Source of the DNA: JBGSYN01 sp041750975
GTDB lineage: Bacteria > Pseudomonadota > Alphaproteobacteria > Geminicoccales > Geminicoccaceae
Direction of reading: 5' to 3'
DNA: 41,546 bases
Assembly: GCA_041750975.1 (NCBI GenBank)
Contig: JBGSYN010000252.1
Coordinates: 1 to 41,546 of the forward strand
In this document: piece after piece, positions 26,622 through 35,202 of the stretch
Position numbering within the stretch: position 1 is the stretch's first letter
Layout: the number at the start of each line of letters is the position of its first letter
Made by a program: the position numbers and the translations under genes
Notes under the pieces: generated by a model
What the model saw: only the letters and a program-made list of their open reading frames with translations
Told to the model about the DNA's origin: nothing
Database searches by the model: none

Positions 26622-27458
26622 TCAGCCCTTGACCGACCCGGCGGTGAGCCCGGCGATGATCTGCTTTGCCGCAAAAAAGGTGAAAAGCAGCGGCGGAATG
26701 ACGATGAGCGTGCCCATGGCCATGATCCGGCCCCACTCGACACCCGTGTCGGTGATGAAGCCCGCGGCCGCCACCGGCAGGGTGCGGGTGTTACGTCCCG
26801 TCAGCAACAGCGCCAGGATGAACTCGTTCCAGGCGATCCGGAAGGTGAAGATCGCCGCCACCGCATAGCCCGAGCGCATCAGCGGCATCAGGATGCGGAA
26901 GAACACCTGCAGCGGCGAGGCTCCGTCGATGATGGCCGCTTCCTCGAGCTCCACCGGGATCTGCTTATAAAATCCGAACAGCAGCCAGATCGCGAAAGGC
27001 AGGTTCAAGGCCGTATAGAAGAAGACGAGAACGGCGAGGTCATTGTCCACGTTCAAGGTGACAACGATAGCGAACGCGGGAATGACCAGCACCGCCGGCG
27101 GCACCATGCGCACCAGAAGCGTGGTGTTGGCGACGAAATGGCGGCCGTGAAACCGTGTCCTCGCCAGGGCGTAGGCGCAAAGCCCGCCCAAAAACAACGT
27201 GATGACCGTCGAGAGTATGCCGACAATGGCGGAGTTGCCGAGATAGCGGTCGAACTTGCCACGCGTGAGGATGTATTCGTAATTGTCGAGCGTCGGCGCA
27301 AAGAAGAACCAGATCGGCTTCGCGTCGAAGATCAGAACCTCGTTCTTGAGCGAGGTCGAAATCATGATCCAGATCGGCGTCAGGCAGATGAGCGACAGCA
27401 CCACCAGCGCCGTGTGGTGCAGGAGGGTCGCGTGCCGGACATTTGTTCCCTCCGCCAT
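26622..27458 (-). CDS. ABC sugar permease, MalG/UgpE type
   Basis: This 278-residue inner-membrane protein has six helices, starting ALVVLSLICLTPIWIMISTSLK and FAPTLDNYEYIL as in MalG-like permeases. The EAA docking loop is VELEEAAIIDGASPLQVFFRILMPLMRSG (about residues 165-193), and the end is AAKQIIAGLTAGSVKG. Its ATG overlaps the stop of the MalF-like gene (TGATG), so translation is coupled. It completes the second MalEFG-type importer in the window. As with the first, no ATPase gene is present. The His/Glu/Arg-rich plus-strand frame here is an antisense shadow. Confidence 0.9.
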   Translation of the reverse strand: MAEGTNVRHATLLHHTALVVLSLICLTPIWIMISTSLKNEVLIFDAKPIWFFFAPTLDNYEYILTRGKFDRYLGNSAIVGILSTVITLFLGGLCAYALARTRFHGRHFVANTTLLVRMVPPAVLVIPAFAIVVTLNVDNDLAVLVFFYTALNLPFAIWLLFGFYKQIPVELEEAAIIDGASPLQVFFRILMPLMRSGYAVAAIFTFRIAWNEFILALLLTGRNTRTLPVAAAGFITDTGVEWGRIMAMGTLIVIPPLLFTFFAAKQIIAGLTAGSVKG

Positions 27459-28393
27459 CAGACGTCCGCCTGGTCGCGCATCGGATTGGACAGGGTCAGA
27501 ATGACGACGCTCAGGCCGAAGACGAGGAGGATCAGCAGCACGGCGATCGCCGACGCGTAGCCGAGCTGCTGCGCACTGAAGGCGCGATTATAGATATGCA
27601 GCGACAAGACTTCGGTGGCCCGGCCCGGACCGCCGCCGGTCATGATGTACATCACCTCCATCCCCCGAAAGACATCGATCAGACGCAAGAGGAGAGCGAT
27701 CATCAGGATCGAGCGGATCATCGGCAGCTTGATCAGGAAGATCTGCTGCGAGGTACTGGCACCGTCGATCCGGCCGGCCTCGATGACATCCGAGGGCAAG
27801 GCCTGCAATCCGGCAATGACGATGATGAAAATGAAGGGCGTCCACTGCCAGATATCGGTGATGACGATCGCCATGAAGGCGAGTTCGGCATCGCCGAGCC
27901 AGACCTGAGGCGGGACGCCGATCTGTTCGAGGTAATAATTGATCCAGCCGATCCGGGCATCGAACAGATAGCGCCAGATCAGCCCGACCACGACCGGCGA
28001 GATCATCAAGGGCAGAATGAAGATGGTCCGGTAGAGTGCGGCACCCCGGATCGGCTTCTCCAAGAGGAGGGCTAGGGCCGTGCCGAGCGCCATCTCGATC
28101 GAGATCGTCCAGAAGGCGAATCGCAGCGTCACCCAGACCGAGGTCGCGACATCCTCATCGGCCAGCATTCGCCGATAATGGGCAAGCCCGACCGGCTCGG
28201 CGGTCGCGAGATCGGTGCCGATCGCCCAATCGAGAAACGAAAGCCGCACCGCTTCGAACACCGGATAGATGAGCCCTGCCACCATGACGGCCACGGCCGG
28301 CACGATGAAGAAGTACGGCACGAGCTTCCGGCGATCGAAGCGCGGTGCGGCAGGGTCACGGCCGACCAGGGGCGCCGTCGACGTCGTCGCCAC
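27458..28393 (-). CDS. ABC sugar permease, MalF/UgpA type
   Basis: This 311-residue permease has an N-terminal cytoplasmic tail (VATTSTAPLVGRDPAAPRFDRRK) and then PYFFIVPAVAVMVAGLIYPVFEAVRLSF. The EAA loop is SDVIEAGRIDGASTSQQIFLIKLPMIRS, and MYIMTGGGPGRATEVLSLHIY is the usual late MalF motif. The open frame reaches 28486 but overlaps the binding-protein gene; GTG 28393, 16 bases after that gene's stop and behind AGGAC, is a better start. Together with the 26622 permease it forms a pore for an unknown solute, probably a sugar or sugar derivative. Confidence 0.88.
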   Translation of the reverse strand: MATTSTAPLVGRDPAAPRFDRRKLVPYFFIVPAVAVMVAGLIYPVFEAVRLSFLDWAIGTDLATAEPVGLAHYRRMLADEDVATSVWVTLRFAFWTISIEMALGTALALLLEKPIRGAALYRTIFILPLMISPVVVGLIWRYLFDARIGWINYYLEQIGVPPQVWLGDAELAFMAIVITDIWQWTPFIFIIVIAGLQALPSDVIEAGRIDGASTSQQIFLIKLPMIRSILMIALLLRLIDVFRGMEVMYIMTGGGPGRATEVLSLHIYNRAFSAQQLGYASAIAVLLILLVFGLSVVILTLSNPMRDQADV

Positions 28394-28409
28394 GGCGGCG
28401 TCCTGGGGC

Positions 28410-29753
28410 TCAGCCCTGCTGGTAATTCTGCCAGGCGTAGTAGCCCTCGCGCTCCATGATCGCCCGGGCCTTCTCCGCGGCCGCATCCATGATCGGCTGG
28501 ATCGGCTTGTCGGTCGTGATCACCTCCGTCAATGCCTGACCGAGCACATCGATATTGAGCTCATTCCATTCCGGGATCAGCGGCCGCCAGTCGGGATCGG
28601 CGCAGGGCAGCTGGTCGGCAACGACACTGAACTCGGGGTACTGGGCGACGAGCTCGGGGTCGGTGAGCGTCGACATCCGGACCGGATCACCGCCAAGTTC
28701 GACCATGCGCCGATCGCCATGCTTACTGGTCAGATACTGAATAAAAAGGAACGCGGCTTCCTTGTGCTGCGCGTTCGCCGGAATGCCCAAGGCGAAGCCT
28801 CCCGTCTCGGAGCCGCAGCGTGTGCCGGTCGGATGCAGCGCAAAACCGACCTTGCCATCGACCTTCGAGAGTTTCGGATCACGCGACATGGCGGCGATCT
28901 TCAGCGTGTCCAGATACATCGCCGCATCGCCCTGCAGGAAGGCGGCGGCGGCTTCGGAGAACCCATATGACGGAATACCGACCGGACCAGTCTTGCTGAT
29001 TGTCCGCATGATTTCGGCGGCTTCGACGCCGGCGGCGTCATTGAAGACGGGGTTCCACTGGTCATCGAAGATGCGGCCGCCGAGCGGTGCCAGATGCAGC
29101 AGCCATCCTGCCGTGACCTGATGGCCGGTAGCACCGCGCGAGGTCATCGCCCCCATCTCGCCCTTATCGTGGATGGTCTGCATCGCCTGGACCAGCTCGT
29201 CATAGGTCTCAGGCACCTCGAGGCCGAGAGCGTCGAAGACGTCCTTGCGGTAGGCCAGAATGGAGGTCTCGGCACCGAACGGAATGCCGTAAAGTGCCCC
29301 CGATTTTCCCGGCAGGTAACCCTTCTTGCCGCCAACGACACCGCCGTTCTGCAGATAGGCGTCGGCAATGTCGTCGATATCGTAATCCGGATCGACCAGC
29401 GAGCCGCTGGTGAAGAACTGCGAGAGCGGGGTCAGCAGGCCCTTGGCCGCATATTCACCCTTCCACATCACAACCCAGGAAATGACATCGTAATCGCCCT
29501 GAGGCTTCGACATCTCGAGCAGTTGCCGGTCCCGCAGGCTCAAATACTGCAGATAGTCGATCTCGACCTCGATACCGGTCTCTTCGGTGAATTCATCGAC
29601 CAATTCTTCGGCCGCCTGGTAATGCGATAATGCAGGCCAGCTCGCGACGATGGTCGTTCCAGCATATTTCTCGTAAGGATTGCCAAAAGCACTGCCCGTC
29701 GCCAGCAGAGCGCCGGCGCCGACAGCCAATAAAGTGATGGTCTTGTTTTGCAT
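28410..29753 (-). CDS. ABC importer substrate-binding protein, family 1
   Basis: This 447-residue periplasmic protein has a signal peptide (MQNKTITLLAVGAGALLATGSAFG) and AGAGAGG upstream of ATG 29753. The mature part includes ELVDEFTEETGIEVEI, YDVISWVVMWKGEYAAKGLLTPL, GIPFGAETSILAYRKDVFDALGLEVPETYDEL and GGFALGIPANAQHKEAAFLFIQYLTS, the usual family 1 arrangement. A pair of cysteines (TRCGSETGG and LPCADPDW) could form a disulfide. It heads the permease pair and is preceded by a cytochrome b561-like gene 26 bases upstream. Ligand unknown. Confidence 0.9.
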   Translation of the reverse strand: MQNKTITLLAVGAGALLATGSAFGNPYEKYAGTTIVASWPALSHYQAAEELVDEFTEETGIEVEIDYLQYLSLRDRQLLEMSKPQGDYDVISWVVMWKGEYAAKGLLTPLSQFFTSGSLVDPDYDIDDIADAYLQNGGVVGGKKGYLPGKSGALYGIPFGAETSILAYRKDVFDALGLEVPETYDELVQAMQTIHDKGEMGAMTSRGATGHQVTAGWLLHLAPLGGRIFDDQWNPVFNDAAGVEAAEIMRTISKTGPVGIPSYGFSEAAAAFLQGDAAMYLDTLKIAAMSRDPKLSKVDGKVGFALHPTGTRCGSETGGFALGIPANAQHKEAAFLFIQYLTSKHGDRRMVELGGDPVRMSTLTDPELVAQYPEFSVVADQLPCADPDWRPLIPEWNELNIDVLGQALTEVITTDKPIQPIMDAAAEKARAIMEREGYYAWQNYQQG

Positions 29754-29779
29754 TGTTCAGCCTCTCTTGTTGGTTCAGT

Positions 29780-30454
29780 TCAAGGCGGCGGGCCCGCGGC
29801 TCGACGCCCGTTGATGGTGAACGCGGAACGATTTCCTGGATGCTCGGGGCTCGGCCCCCAGATGGCTTGATAGGTATCGATTCGGCGGCCATGAGCTTCG
29901 AGGATGACGAAACAAGCTGCAGCGAGCCCGCCGAGACCAAGCAGCGTCCATTGCCACGCGCGTCCCGCACCGATGAGCTCGAGGCCCAGCCAACCGGTCG
30001 GCAAGGCGAGGATCATGGCGACGTAGCCCATATGTTTGTGCCAAGCCTCGAACAGGCGCCGCCTGAGGGTCATGTCGTAGTGGTGGCCGCGCCAGGTCGC
30101 CGGCTGTAACGGATCGCTGGTTTGATCGGTCGGACCACCCTTGCTGCCGCGCAGCCAGGCACTCACGACCTGCAACCAGCCGAGCGTCAGCACCAGGAGG
30201 CCCAATACCGCGTGTGAATGGCCGGCCAGTGCACCCCCTTTGGCCCGGAAAATGACGACAAAACCGAGCGTTGCCAAAACCATGCCGCCATATTGGAGGA
30301 TCCGGTGGGCATGCCACCAGGTCTTGTTGTCGAGCTGGTCGGGCCAGGCCTGGCGCCGGGTCACCTTGAAGAACCGGGCGATCAATGTGCCGGCCGGCAA
30401 GAGCAGCTGCCAGGCCACGACCATCATGACGGCGTGCAAATAGGCGGCCGTCAC
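29780..30454 (-). CDS. Cytochrome b561-like membrane protein
   Basis: This 224-residue protein has five or so helices carrying paired histidines placed like the haem ligands of cytochrome b561: H7 in AAYLHAVMM, WWHAHRILQYGGMVLA, GHSHAVLGLLVLTLGWLQV and EAWHKHMGYVAMILAL. GTG 30454 starts the first helix directly. Family members move electrons across membranes, often from ascorbate or to ferric iron; the partner here is unknown. It sits between a FadR-type regulator (69 bases upstream) and a sugar-binding-protein gene (26 bases downstream), all on the minus strand, so it may be part of that regulon. The C-terminal ~25 residues (NGRRAAGPPP) are low complexity. Confidence 0.78.
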   Translation of the reverse strand: MTAAYLHAVMMVVAWQLLLPAGTLIARFFKVTRRQAWPDQLDNKTWWHAHRILQYGGMVLATLGFVVIFRAKGGALAGHSHAVLGLLVLTLGWLQVVSAWLRGSKGGPTDQTSDPLQPATWRGHHYDMTLRRRLFEAWHKHMGYVAMILALPTGWLGLELIGAGRAWQWTLLGLGGLAAACFVILEAHGRRIDTYQAIWGPSPEHPGNRSAFTINGRRAAGPPP

Positions 30455-30523
30455 GCGGACAATACCTGACCATCGCGCCCCGCATCGAAGCCTTTGGCTT
30501 TGAAAGTGACCGGAGCGATCGGA

Positions 30524-31279
30524 TCATGCCGCATTCACATCGTCTTTACGTTGTTGTGCCTGGCGCGCTTGAATTCGGTCTAAAAGTCGGCGGACCGATT
30601 CCAAATGCCCGCGCATCGCCAGAGATGCTGCATCCGGATCACGCGTGCGCATCGCTGCGACGATGCGGATGTGATGGTCGATGGCGATCTCGATGCCGTT
30701 TTCCCACTGCATGATCTCACGCCTGAACCGGTAGGCATGCGCATAAGCTTCGCCGGCAAAGCTCGCGGTCACCGGGCTGTCGGCGATCTGAAAAATAGCG
30801 TGGTGAAATTCGCGATCGGCAATCTGAAAGCGAACCGGATCACCGATCATCGAGCTTTGCGTTTCAAGCATATGCTCCAACCGGCTCAGGTCCTTTTGGC
30901 TGAGGCGCTCCGCGGCACGCCCGGCGAGCGAGGGCTCGAGCGTCAACCTTGCCGCCAACACGTCCAGGTCCGTCATGCCGGCGATCACCCTCAGGCCCAG
31001 CTGACGCTCATTGGCCAATGTCGTGGGCCGCTGGCTGATCCTGGTCCGGGTCCCATGGACGATCTCGACCACGCCGCGCTCGGCCAGCAGCTGCAGGGCG
31101 CCACGCACGCTTTCGCGGCTGACATTCAATGTCGCCGCCAGATCGCGCTCGGCGGGCAGGACATCGCCGGGATGCAAAAGCCCCGCCGACACCAGCTCCC
31201 CAAGCCGCTGCGCAATCTGCTCGCGGATCGAGCAGCGCAATATGCGCTCCTTGAGTGTCGGCAGAAAATCGATTGCCAA
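30524..31279 (-). CDS. GntR-family (FadR subfamily) transcriptional regulator
   Basis: This 251-residue regulator has an N-terminal winged helix (IREQIAQRLGELVSAGLLHPGDVLPAERDLAATLNVSRESVRGALQLLAERGVVEIVHGTRTRI, about residues 17-80) and an all-helical FCD ligand domain (about 95-235). The FCD metal/ligand residues are suggested by DREFHHAIFQIAD, YAHAYRFRREIM and HHIRIVAAMRTRDPDAASLAMRGHLESV. TTG 31279 is the apparent start; no strong ribosome site is visible. It is followed on the same strand by the cytochrome b561-like gene and the second MalEFG-type operon, which it probably represses, with the incoming solute or a catabolic product as ligand. Confidence 0.88.
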   Translation of the reverse strand: MAIDFLPTLKERILRCSIREQIAQRLGELVSAGLLHPGDVLPAERDLAATLNVSRESVRGALQLLAERGVVEIVHGTRTRISQRPTTLANERQLGLRVIAGMTDLDVLAARLTLEPSLAGRAAERLSQKDLSRLEHMLETQSSMIGDPVRFQIADREFHHAIFQIADSPVTASFAGEAYAHAYRFRREIMQWENGIEIAIDHHIRIVAAMRTRDPDAASLAMRGHLESVRRLLDRIQARQAQQRKDDVNAA

Positions 31280-31322
31280 TTCGGTGCAAGCCCCGACCTG
31301 AGGTAATGTGGCCTGTCTTCCA

Positions 31323-31356
31323 GACCAGTTGGCGTGAAGCTATGTCAGCTCTGGTC
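31323..31356. promoter_or_regulatory. Candidate operator in the spacer before the FadR-type gene
   Basis: GACCAG (31323-31328) and CTGGTC (31351-31356) form an imperfectly extended inverted repeat 44-77 bases upstream of the GntR start. FadR-subfamily proteins commonly bind TGGT-type dyads. With only six matching bases and a 22-base gap the case is weak. Confidence 0.22.
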
Positions 31357-31373
31357 CGCCGTCAACGACTAGG

Positions 31374-32363
31374 TTAGCGGCAGGGGCCTTCCGACCCTTC
31401 ACCGACCTCGATCAGGGGCGCCAGCCAATCGCCATAAATGTCCAGCCTCGGCAGGACTTGACGGTGCAGGATCTGGCGGCACTCGCCGGCGACCCATTCG
31501 GGAAAACTCCGTAACCTGTCATCGTCGGCGATGAGCACGATCCGCCGCCGGACCGTGCTGCGTTGCAGTTGGACGACCCTGATGTCAGCGGGATTCGGCG
31601 CCGCGGTCAAAAGACATGAGGGTGTCGTGATGGTCCAGCCACAGCCGGCCGCAACCAACCCCACCATCGAGGGCGAGCTATCCACGGTGACCAGAGTCGA
31701 CGGCGAGAGACCCTCCTCGTCGATGACCATTTCGACCTGGGCCGCCATGCGCCGCTTCGTCAGATAGCGGATGAAGGGGAGGTCGCGGCAGACCTCGGCA
31801 AGGTCGGGATGGCCTGTGTCGCCGCCAGTCTGACGTGCCGGCAGGACCGCGATGAATGGCTCGCTCAGGACCGGCCGCGTACCGGCGTCGCGCACCGCCC
31901 CCAGATCCACGCTGGTGATCGCTACGGCATCCTTGCCGAAAATCAATTCGTGCTCGCGCTCGATCTGCAAGGCGCAATGGACTTCGAGGCTGCCGATCCG
32001 CTGCCGCAATCGCGGTACCAGCGGCGGCACCAGCATCGTCGCCAGGGATTCCAGGACGTAGAGGTGGAGACTCGGCAGCTCGAAGGCGCGGTAGCCGTCG
32101 AGTTCCTTGAAGAGCGCGTCCGCATGGTCGAGCAGTTGGCGGCCTTCCTCGTCCAGCCTCGCGCCCGCCGTGGTCAGGCGCAATTCGCGGCCGGAACGGT
32201 CGAGGAGCGCCATGCCGAGGCGCTCCTCCAATCGGGCGATCTGCTGCGACGCGGCAGCCTGGGAAATCCCGAGCCGGCTTGCCGCGGAGGTGATGCTGCC
32301 CGCCGACGCGACCTCGACGAAAACCTGCAACTGGCGCAGATCGAGGTCGCGTCGCGATTGCAC
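31374..32363 (-). CDS. LysR-family transcriptional regulator
   Basis: This 329-residue protein has the LysR helix-turn-helix at the N-terminus: LDLRQLQVFVEVASAGSITSAASRLGISQAAASQQIARLEERLGMALLDRSGRELRLTTAG. The effector domain follows, including VPPLVPRLRQRIGSLEVHCALQ, TRPVLSEPFIAVLPA, SSPSMVGLVAAGCGWTITTP and FPEWVAGECRQIL. GTG 32363 puts the helix-turn-helix about 8 residues in; TTG 32405, overlapping the amidohydrolase stop, would add 14 poorly conserved residues. It is the last gene of the minus-strand operon beginning at 36018 and may regulate it. A decayed paralogue lies at 19745-20640. Confidence 0.88.
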   Translation of the reverse strand: MQSRRDLDLRQLQVFVEVASAGSITSAASRLGISQAAASQQIARLEERLGMALLDRSGRELRLTTAGARLDEEGRQLLDHADALFKELDGYRAFELPSLHLYVLESLATMLVPPLVPRLRQRIGSLEVHCALQIEREHELIFGKDAVAITSVDLGAVRDAGTRPVLSEPFIAVLPARQTGGDTGHPDLAEVCRDLPFIRYLTKRRMAAQVEMVIDEEGLSPSTLVTVDSSPSMVGLVAAGCGWTITTPSCLLTAAPNPADIRVVQLQRSTVRRRIVLIADDDRLRSFPEWVAGECRQILHRQVLPRLDIYGDWLAPLIEVGEGSEGPCR

Positions 32364-32397
32364 CGCCCCGGCGTGCTGAACGCCGGGGCGACGCCGG

Positions 32398-33168
32398 TCA
32401 GGCAACCTTGGCGTGGGCGAACGGCTGCTCGGGCTTCGGCATCAAGCCATCGAACAGGCCTTCGGGCAGGCCGTTGATGTAGTCGACGATCTCCTCGGTC
32501 GAGATGACATCCGCGTATTTCGCGTTCATGTCGCAGAGATTGATCGCATGCGACGCCTGCGAGCGGTCGAAGCAGCCTTCCTCCTGGATCGAAACCCGGT
32601 AATTGAGACTGAAAGCGTCGATCACGGTCGCCCGCACGCAACCGCTCGTCGTCGTGCCGCAGACGATGATGCTGTCGCATTGCAGCTGCGCCAGATAGCC
32701 GGCGAGCGGTGTGCCGTAGAAGCCCGAAGGCTTTTGCTTGGTGACGACCAGATCCTGAACTGCCGGCTTGATCTCCGGCACGATCTCGTTGCCGTCGATA
32801 TTGGTCGGCTGCGGCGGGTGAACATCCTCGCGGTTGCGGCTGTTCTTCCAGGACCAGCTGCCGGCATCCCAGCCGTCGGGACGGCGTATCCCGGTCGTGT
32901 AGATGACGGGAATGGGCTTGGCGCGCGCCGCCTCGATCACTTTGGCGATGTGGTCGAGTGCTTCGAACGCATCCTCGCCGCAGGAATTGCGCCAGCGCTT
33001 GATGCTTTCCAGGATCGGCTCCTTGCGGTCGCCGACGAAGGCGTAATTGACATCGACGATGACGAAGGCGGGCCGTTTACCGAAGCCGGCGCGGGCATGA
33101 TAGCCCGACGCCTTGAAGACCTGCTTGTCGCGCTCGGTCAGGAATTTGTCCCAGATACGTTCGGTCAT
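32398..33168 (-). CDS. Isochorismatase-fold cysteine amidohydrolase (N-carbamoylsarcosine amidase-like)
   Basis: This 256-residue enzyme has the D-K-C catalytic triad of the family: D39 in VIVDVNYAF, K144 in VVTKQKPSGFYGT and C177 in GTTTSGCVRATV. The extended N-terminus (residues 1-30) and the long insert with WSWKNSRNREDVHPP are like N-carbamoylsarcosine amidohydrolase, which has a similar length and triad spacing. It should hydrolyse an amide or carbamoyl bond in the cytoplasm. GAGGAG lies about 7 bases before ATG 33168. It follows the SsuABC/TauABC-type importer, so the imported molecule is probably its substrate or a precursor: a nitrogen-rich compound such as a creatinine, pyrimidine or urea derivative is a guess. 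Confidence 0.87.
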   Translation of the reverse strand: MTERIWDKFLTERDKQVFKASGYHARAGFGKRPAFVIVDVNYAFVGDRKEPILESIKRWRNSCGEDAFEALDHIAKVIEAARAKPIPVIYTTGIRRPDGWDAGSWSWKNSRNREDVHPPQPTNIDGNEIVPEIKPAVQDLVVTKQKPSGFYGTPLAGYLAQLQCDSIIVCGTTTSGCVRATVIDAFSLNYRVSIQEEGCFDRSQASHAINLCDMNAKYADVISTEEIVDYINGLPEGLFDGLMPKPEQPFAHAKVA

Positions 33169-33222
33169 GATTGACTCCTCGGTTCGGTTTCCGTGAATGA
33201 AGACAGAAGATGCGGAAGACGA

Positions 33223-34242
33223 TCAGTTGGTCTCGGTCGCCATCACCTTCTCGACGAACTGGACATCGATGATGGCGTCATAGGGAACGTCTTCCTTGAG
33301 AATATCGACACTGCGAACGACCTTGCTTCCGGTATCCCAGGCTTCGGGCAGGATCATGCCGTCGGGGCTCCAGAGGTCGTCGGCGTAGGAACGCTCGATC
33401 GTCGCCAAGAGATCGTCCTCGGGCATTTCCGGGAATTCCTCCTTGGCGATCGCGACCGAGCCTTCGGGATTGTCGTGGACGTAGCGCAGACCCTTCATGA
33501 TCGCCCGGACAAAGCCCTCGACCACCTCGGGCTCCTCGTCGATCGAGGCCTGCTGGATATTGATCGTCGAATAGGTGTAAGGACCAAGTTCCTGGGGTAT
33601 GTTGAAGAACGGCTCGCCCCAGATCTTTTCCTCGACCCCTTGTGTGAGCATCGGCTCCGAGATCACGCCGATATCCGCCTGCCCGGTCTTGACGGCGGCG
33701 AGGATCGCCGGGGTCGAGGTTTCGAGGAGCGTCACGTCGGCCTTCGGATCAAGACCCCATTCGTTCAGCAGATAGCGGGTGATCGAATTGGGCGTGCCGC
33801 CGAAATAGCCGGTGGCGATAGTCTTGCCCTTGAGGAACGAGGCGTAGTCGTCGCCTTCGGGCGCCAGTTCCGGATTGGCGACGAGATAGACATTGCCCCG
33901 ATTGACCACATTCACCACGGCGCGAAGTTCGGCACCCTTGGCCTTGGCGAAGGCGTTGTGCTCGGGGCCGCCGATGAAGGCGAAAGCCTGGTTGGTCAAT
34001 ACCGCATTGGTATGAGCAGCGCCGCCACGCGTCGTCATGACGGTGAGTTCGAGGCCCTCCGCCGCGAAATAGCCCTCATGTATCGCCACATAGAGCGGCA
34101 AGTAGCCGACGCCGTGCACCGGCTCGGCGACGATGAGCTCGCGCTCTTGGGCGCTCGCCGCGACCGTTAGTGCCGCGGCCGAGACCGCGAGGACGCCGCC
34201 TGCAATGAAAACGCGCCGGGTCCTGTCCAACGAAAGGTGCAT
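33223..34242 (-). CDS. ABC importer binding protein, NMT1/SsuA/TauA type
   Basis: This 339-residue exported protein begins MHLSLDRTRRVFIAGGVLAVSAAALTVAASAQE, with paired arginines (TRRVFIAGG) suggesting Tat export. AAGGAGAG lies 6 bases upstream of ATG 34242; the longer frame to 34320 runs into the permease. The mature fold shows GVGYLPLYVAIHEGYFAAEGLELTVMTT, AFIGGPEHNAFAKAKGAEL, LKGKTIATGYFGGTPNSITRYLL and AAVKTGQADIGVISEPM, which is the arrangement of sulfonate, taurine, nitrate and pyrimidine-precursor binding proteins. The ligand is unknown; the amidohydrolase next door argues for a nitrogen compound. Confidence 0.9.
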   Translation of the reverse strand: MHLSLDRTRRVFIAGGVLAVSAAALTVAASAQERELIVAEPVHGVGYLPLYVAIHEGYFAAEGLELTVMTTRGGAAHTNAVLTNQAFAFIGGPEHNAFAKAKGAELRAVVNVVNRGNVYLVANPELAPEGDDYASFLKGKTIATGYFGGTPNSITRYLLNEWGLDPKADVTLLETSTPAILAAVKTGQADIGVISEPMLTQGVEEKIWGEPFFNIPQELGPYTYSTINIQQASIDEEPEVVEGFVRAIMKGLRYVHDNPEGSVAIAKEEFPEMPEDDLLATIERSYADDLWSPDGMILPEAWDTGSKVVRSVDILKEDVPYDAIIDVQFVEKVMATETN

Positions 34243-34276
34243 CAATGCTCTCCTTGTGATGAGTTGAGGAATATGT

Positions 34277-35179
34277 TCAGGCTCTGGACCCACGCCCGCC
34301 GACGGTGTCGTGAATGACACCCTTGATCAGCCAGCGCTCGAGTTGGCCGACCGCGACGTACATGACGACCGAGAGGATCGAGAGGATGAGGACGGCGACC
34401 CAGATGAGGGCGATGTCATAGACTTCGCCGGCATAGAGGATGCGCCGCCCGAGGCCGTATTGGGAACTGATGAACTCGCCGACGATGCTGCCGGTAAGGG
34501 CGAGGCCGATATTGACCCGGAGAATCGAGATAATCCAGGGCAGCACCGAAGGAATGACAAGCTTGGTGAAAACCTGCCGGCGGCTCGCGCCCAGCGCGTA
34601 CATCAAGCGCTCCTGATCGGGATCGACCGATTTGACGCCGGCAAAGCAGGTGAGTGTCGTCACCACCAGCGTCAGCGCCACGCCGAGTGCAACCTTGGAG
34701 GCGAGGCCCATGCCGAAGACCAGAATGACCAAGGGGGCCAGCGCCAGCTTCGGCATCGCCTCGAAGCACACGAGGTAGGGCTGGACGATCTGCGCATAAT
34801 TGCGCGACCACCAGAAGGAAAGGCCGATAAGGCCGCCGATGCTGGTGCCAACGATAAAGCCCAGGATCGTCGAGCGGAAGGTGAACCAGGTATCGATCAG
34901 CGCCTCGCCCTGGCTCACGAAGATCGTCAGGCTGGCCCAGACCTCGGACGGCTTCGACCAGAAGAAACCGTCGATCAGGCCGGTCCGCACGCCGATTTCC
35001 CAATAAGCCATGAGGCAGATGAAGATGCCGAGCTGAGCCCCGACGATCCGGCCGCTATGCCATTGCCGCTGCACCGGAAGCCGCCGTGCCCGCATCGTCG
35101 GCACGACGATCTGGCCCCTGTCATCCCGCTGCGCGCGATTGCCTGAGAGAATGGTTCCGAGATTGGCGACATTCAGCAT
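34277..35179 (-). CDS. ABC importer permease, SsuC/TauC type
   Basis: This 300-residue inner-membrane protein has about six helices. LGIFICLMAYWEIGVRTGLIDGFFWSKPSEVWASL is the normal N-terminal pattern, and the ATPase-docking loop is ERLMYALGASRRQVFTKLVIPSVLPWIISILRVNIGLALTGSIVGEF (about residues 190-236), characteristic of the SsuC/TauC group. ATG 35179 is preceded by AAGGAGA at about 8 bases; the frame upstream overlaps the ATPase. It forms one transport unit with its neighbours, in the order ATPase, permease, binding protein. Confidence 0.9.
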   Translation of the reverse strand: MLNVANLGTILSGNRAQRDDRGQIVVPTMRARRLPVQRQWHSGRIVGAQLGIFICLMAYWEIGVRTGLIDGFFWSKPSEVWASLTIFVSQGEALIDTWFTFRSTILGFIVGTSIGGLIGLSFWWSRNYAQIVQPYLVCFEAMPKLALAPLVILVFGMGLASKVALGVALTLVVTTLTCFAGVKSVDPDQERLMYALGASRRQVFTKLVIPSVLPWIISILRVNIGLALTGSIVGEFISSQYGLGRRILYAGEVYDIALIWVAVLILSILSVVMYVAVGQLERWLIKGVIHDTVGGRGSRA

Positions 35180-35202
35180 GATCGGTGTCTCCTTCGAGGC
35201 TC

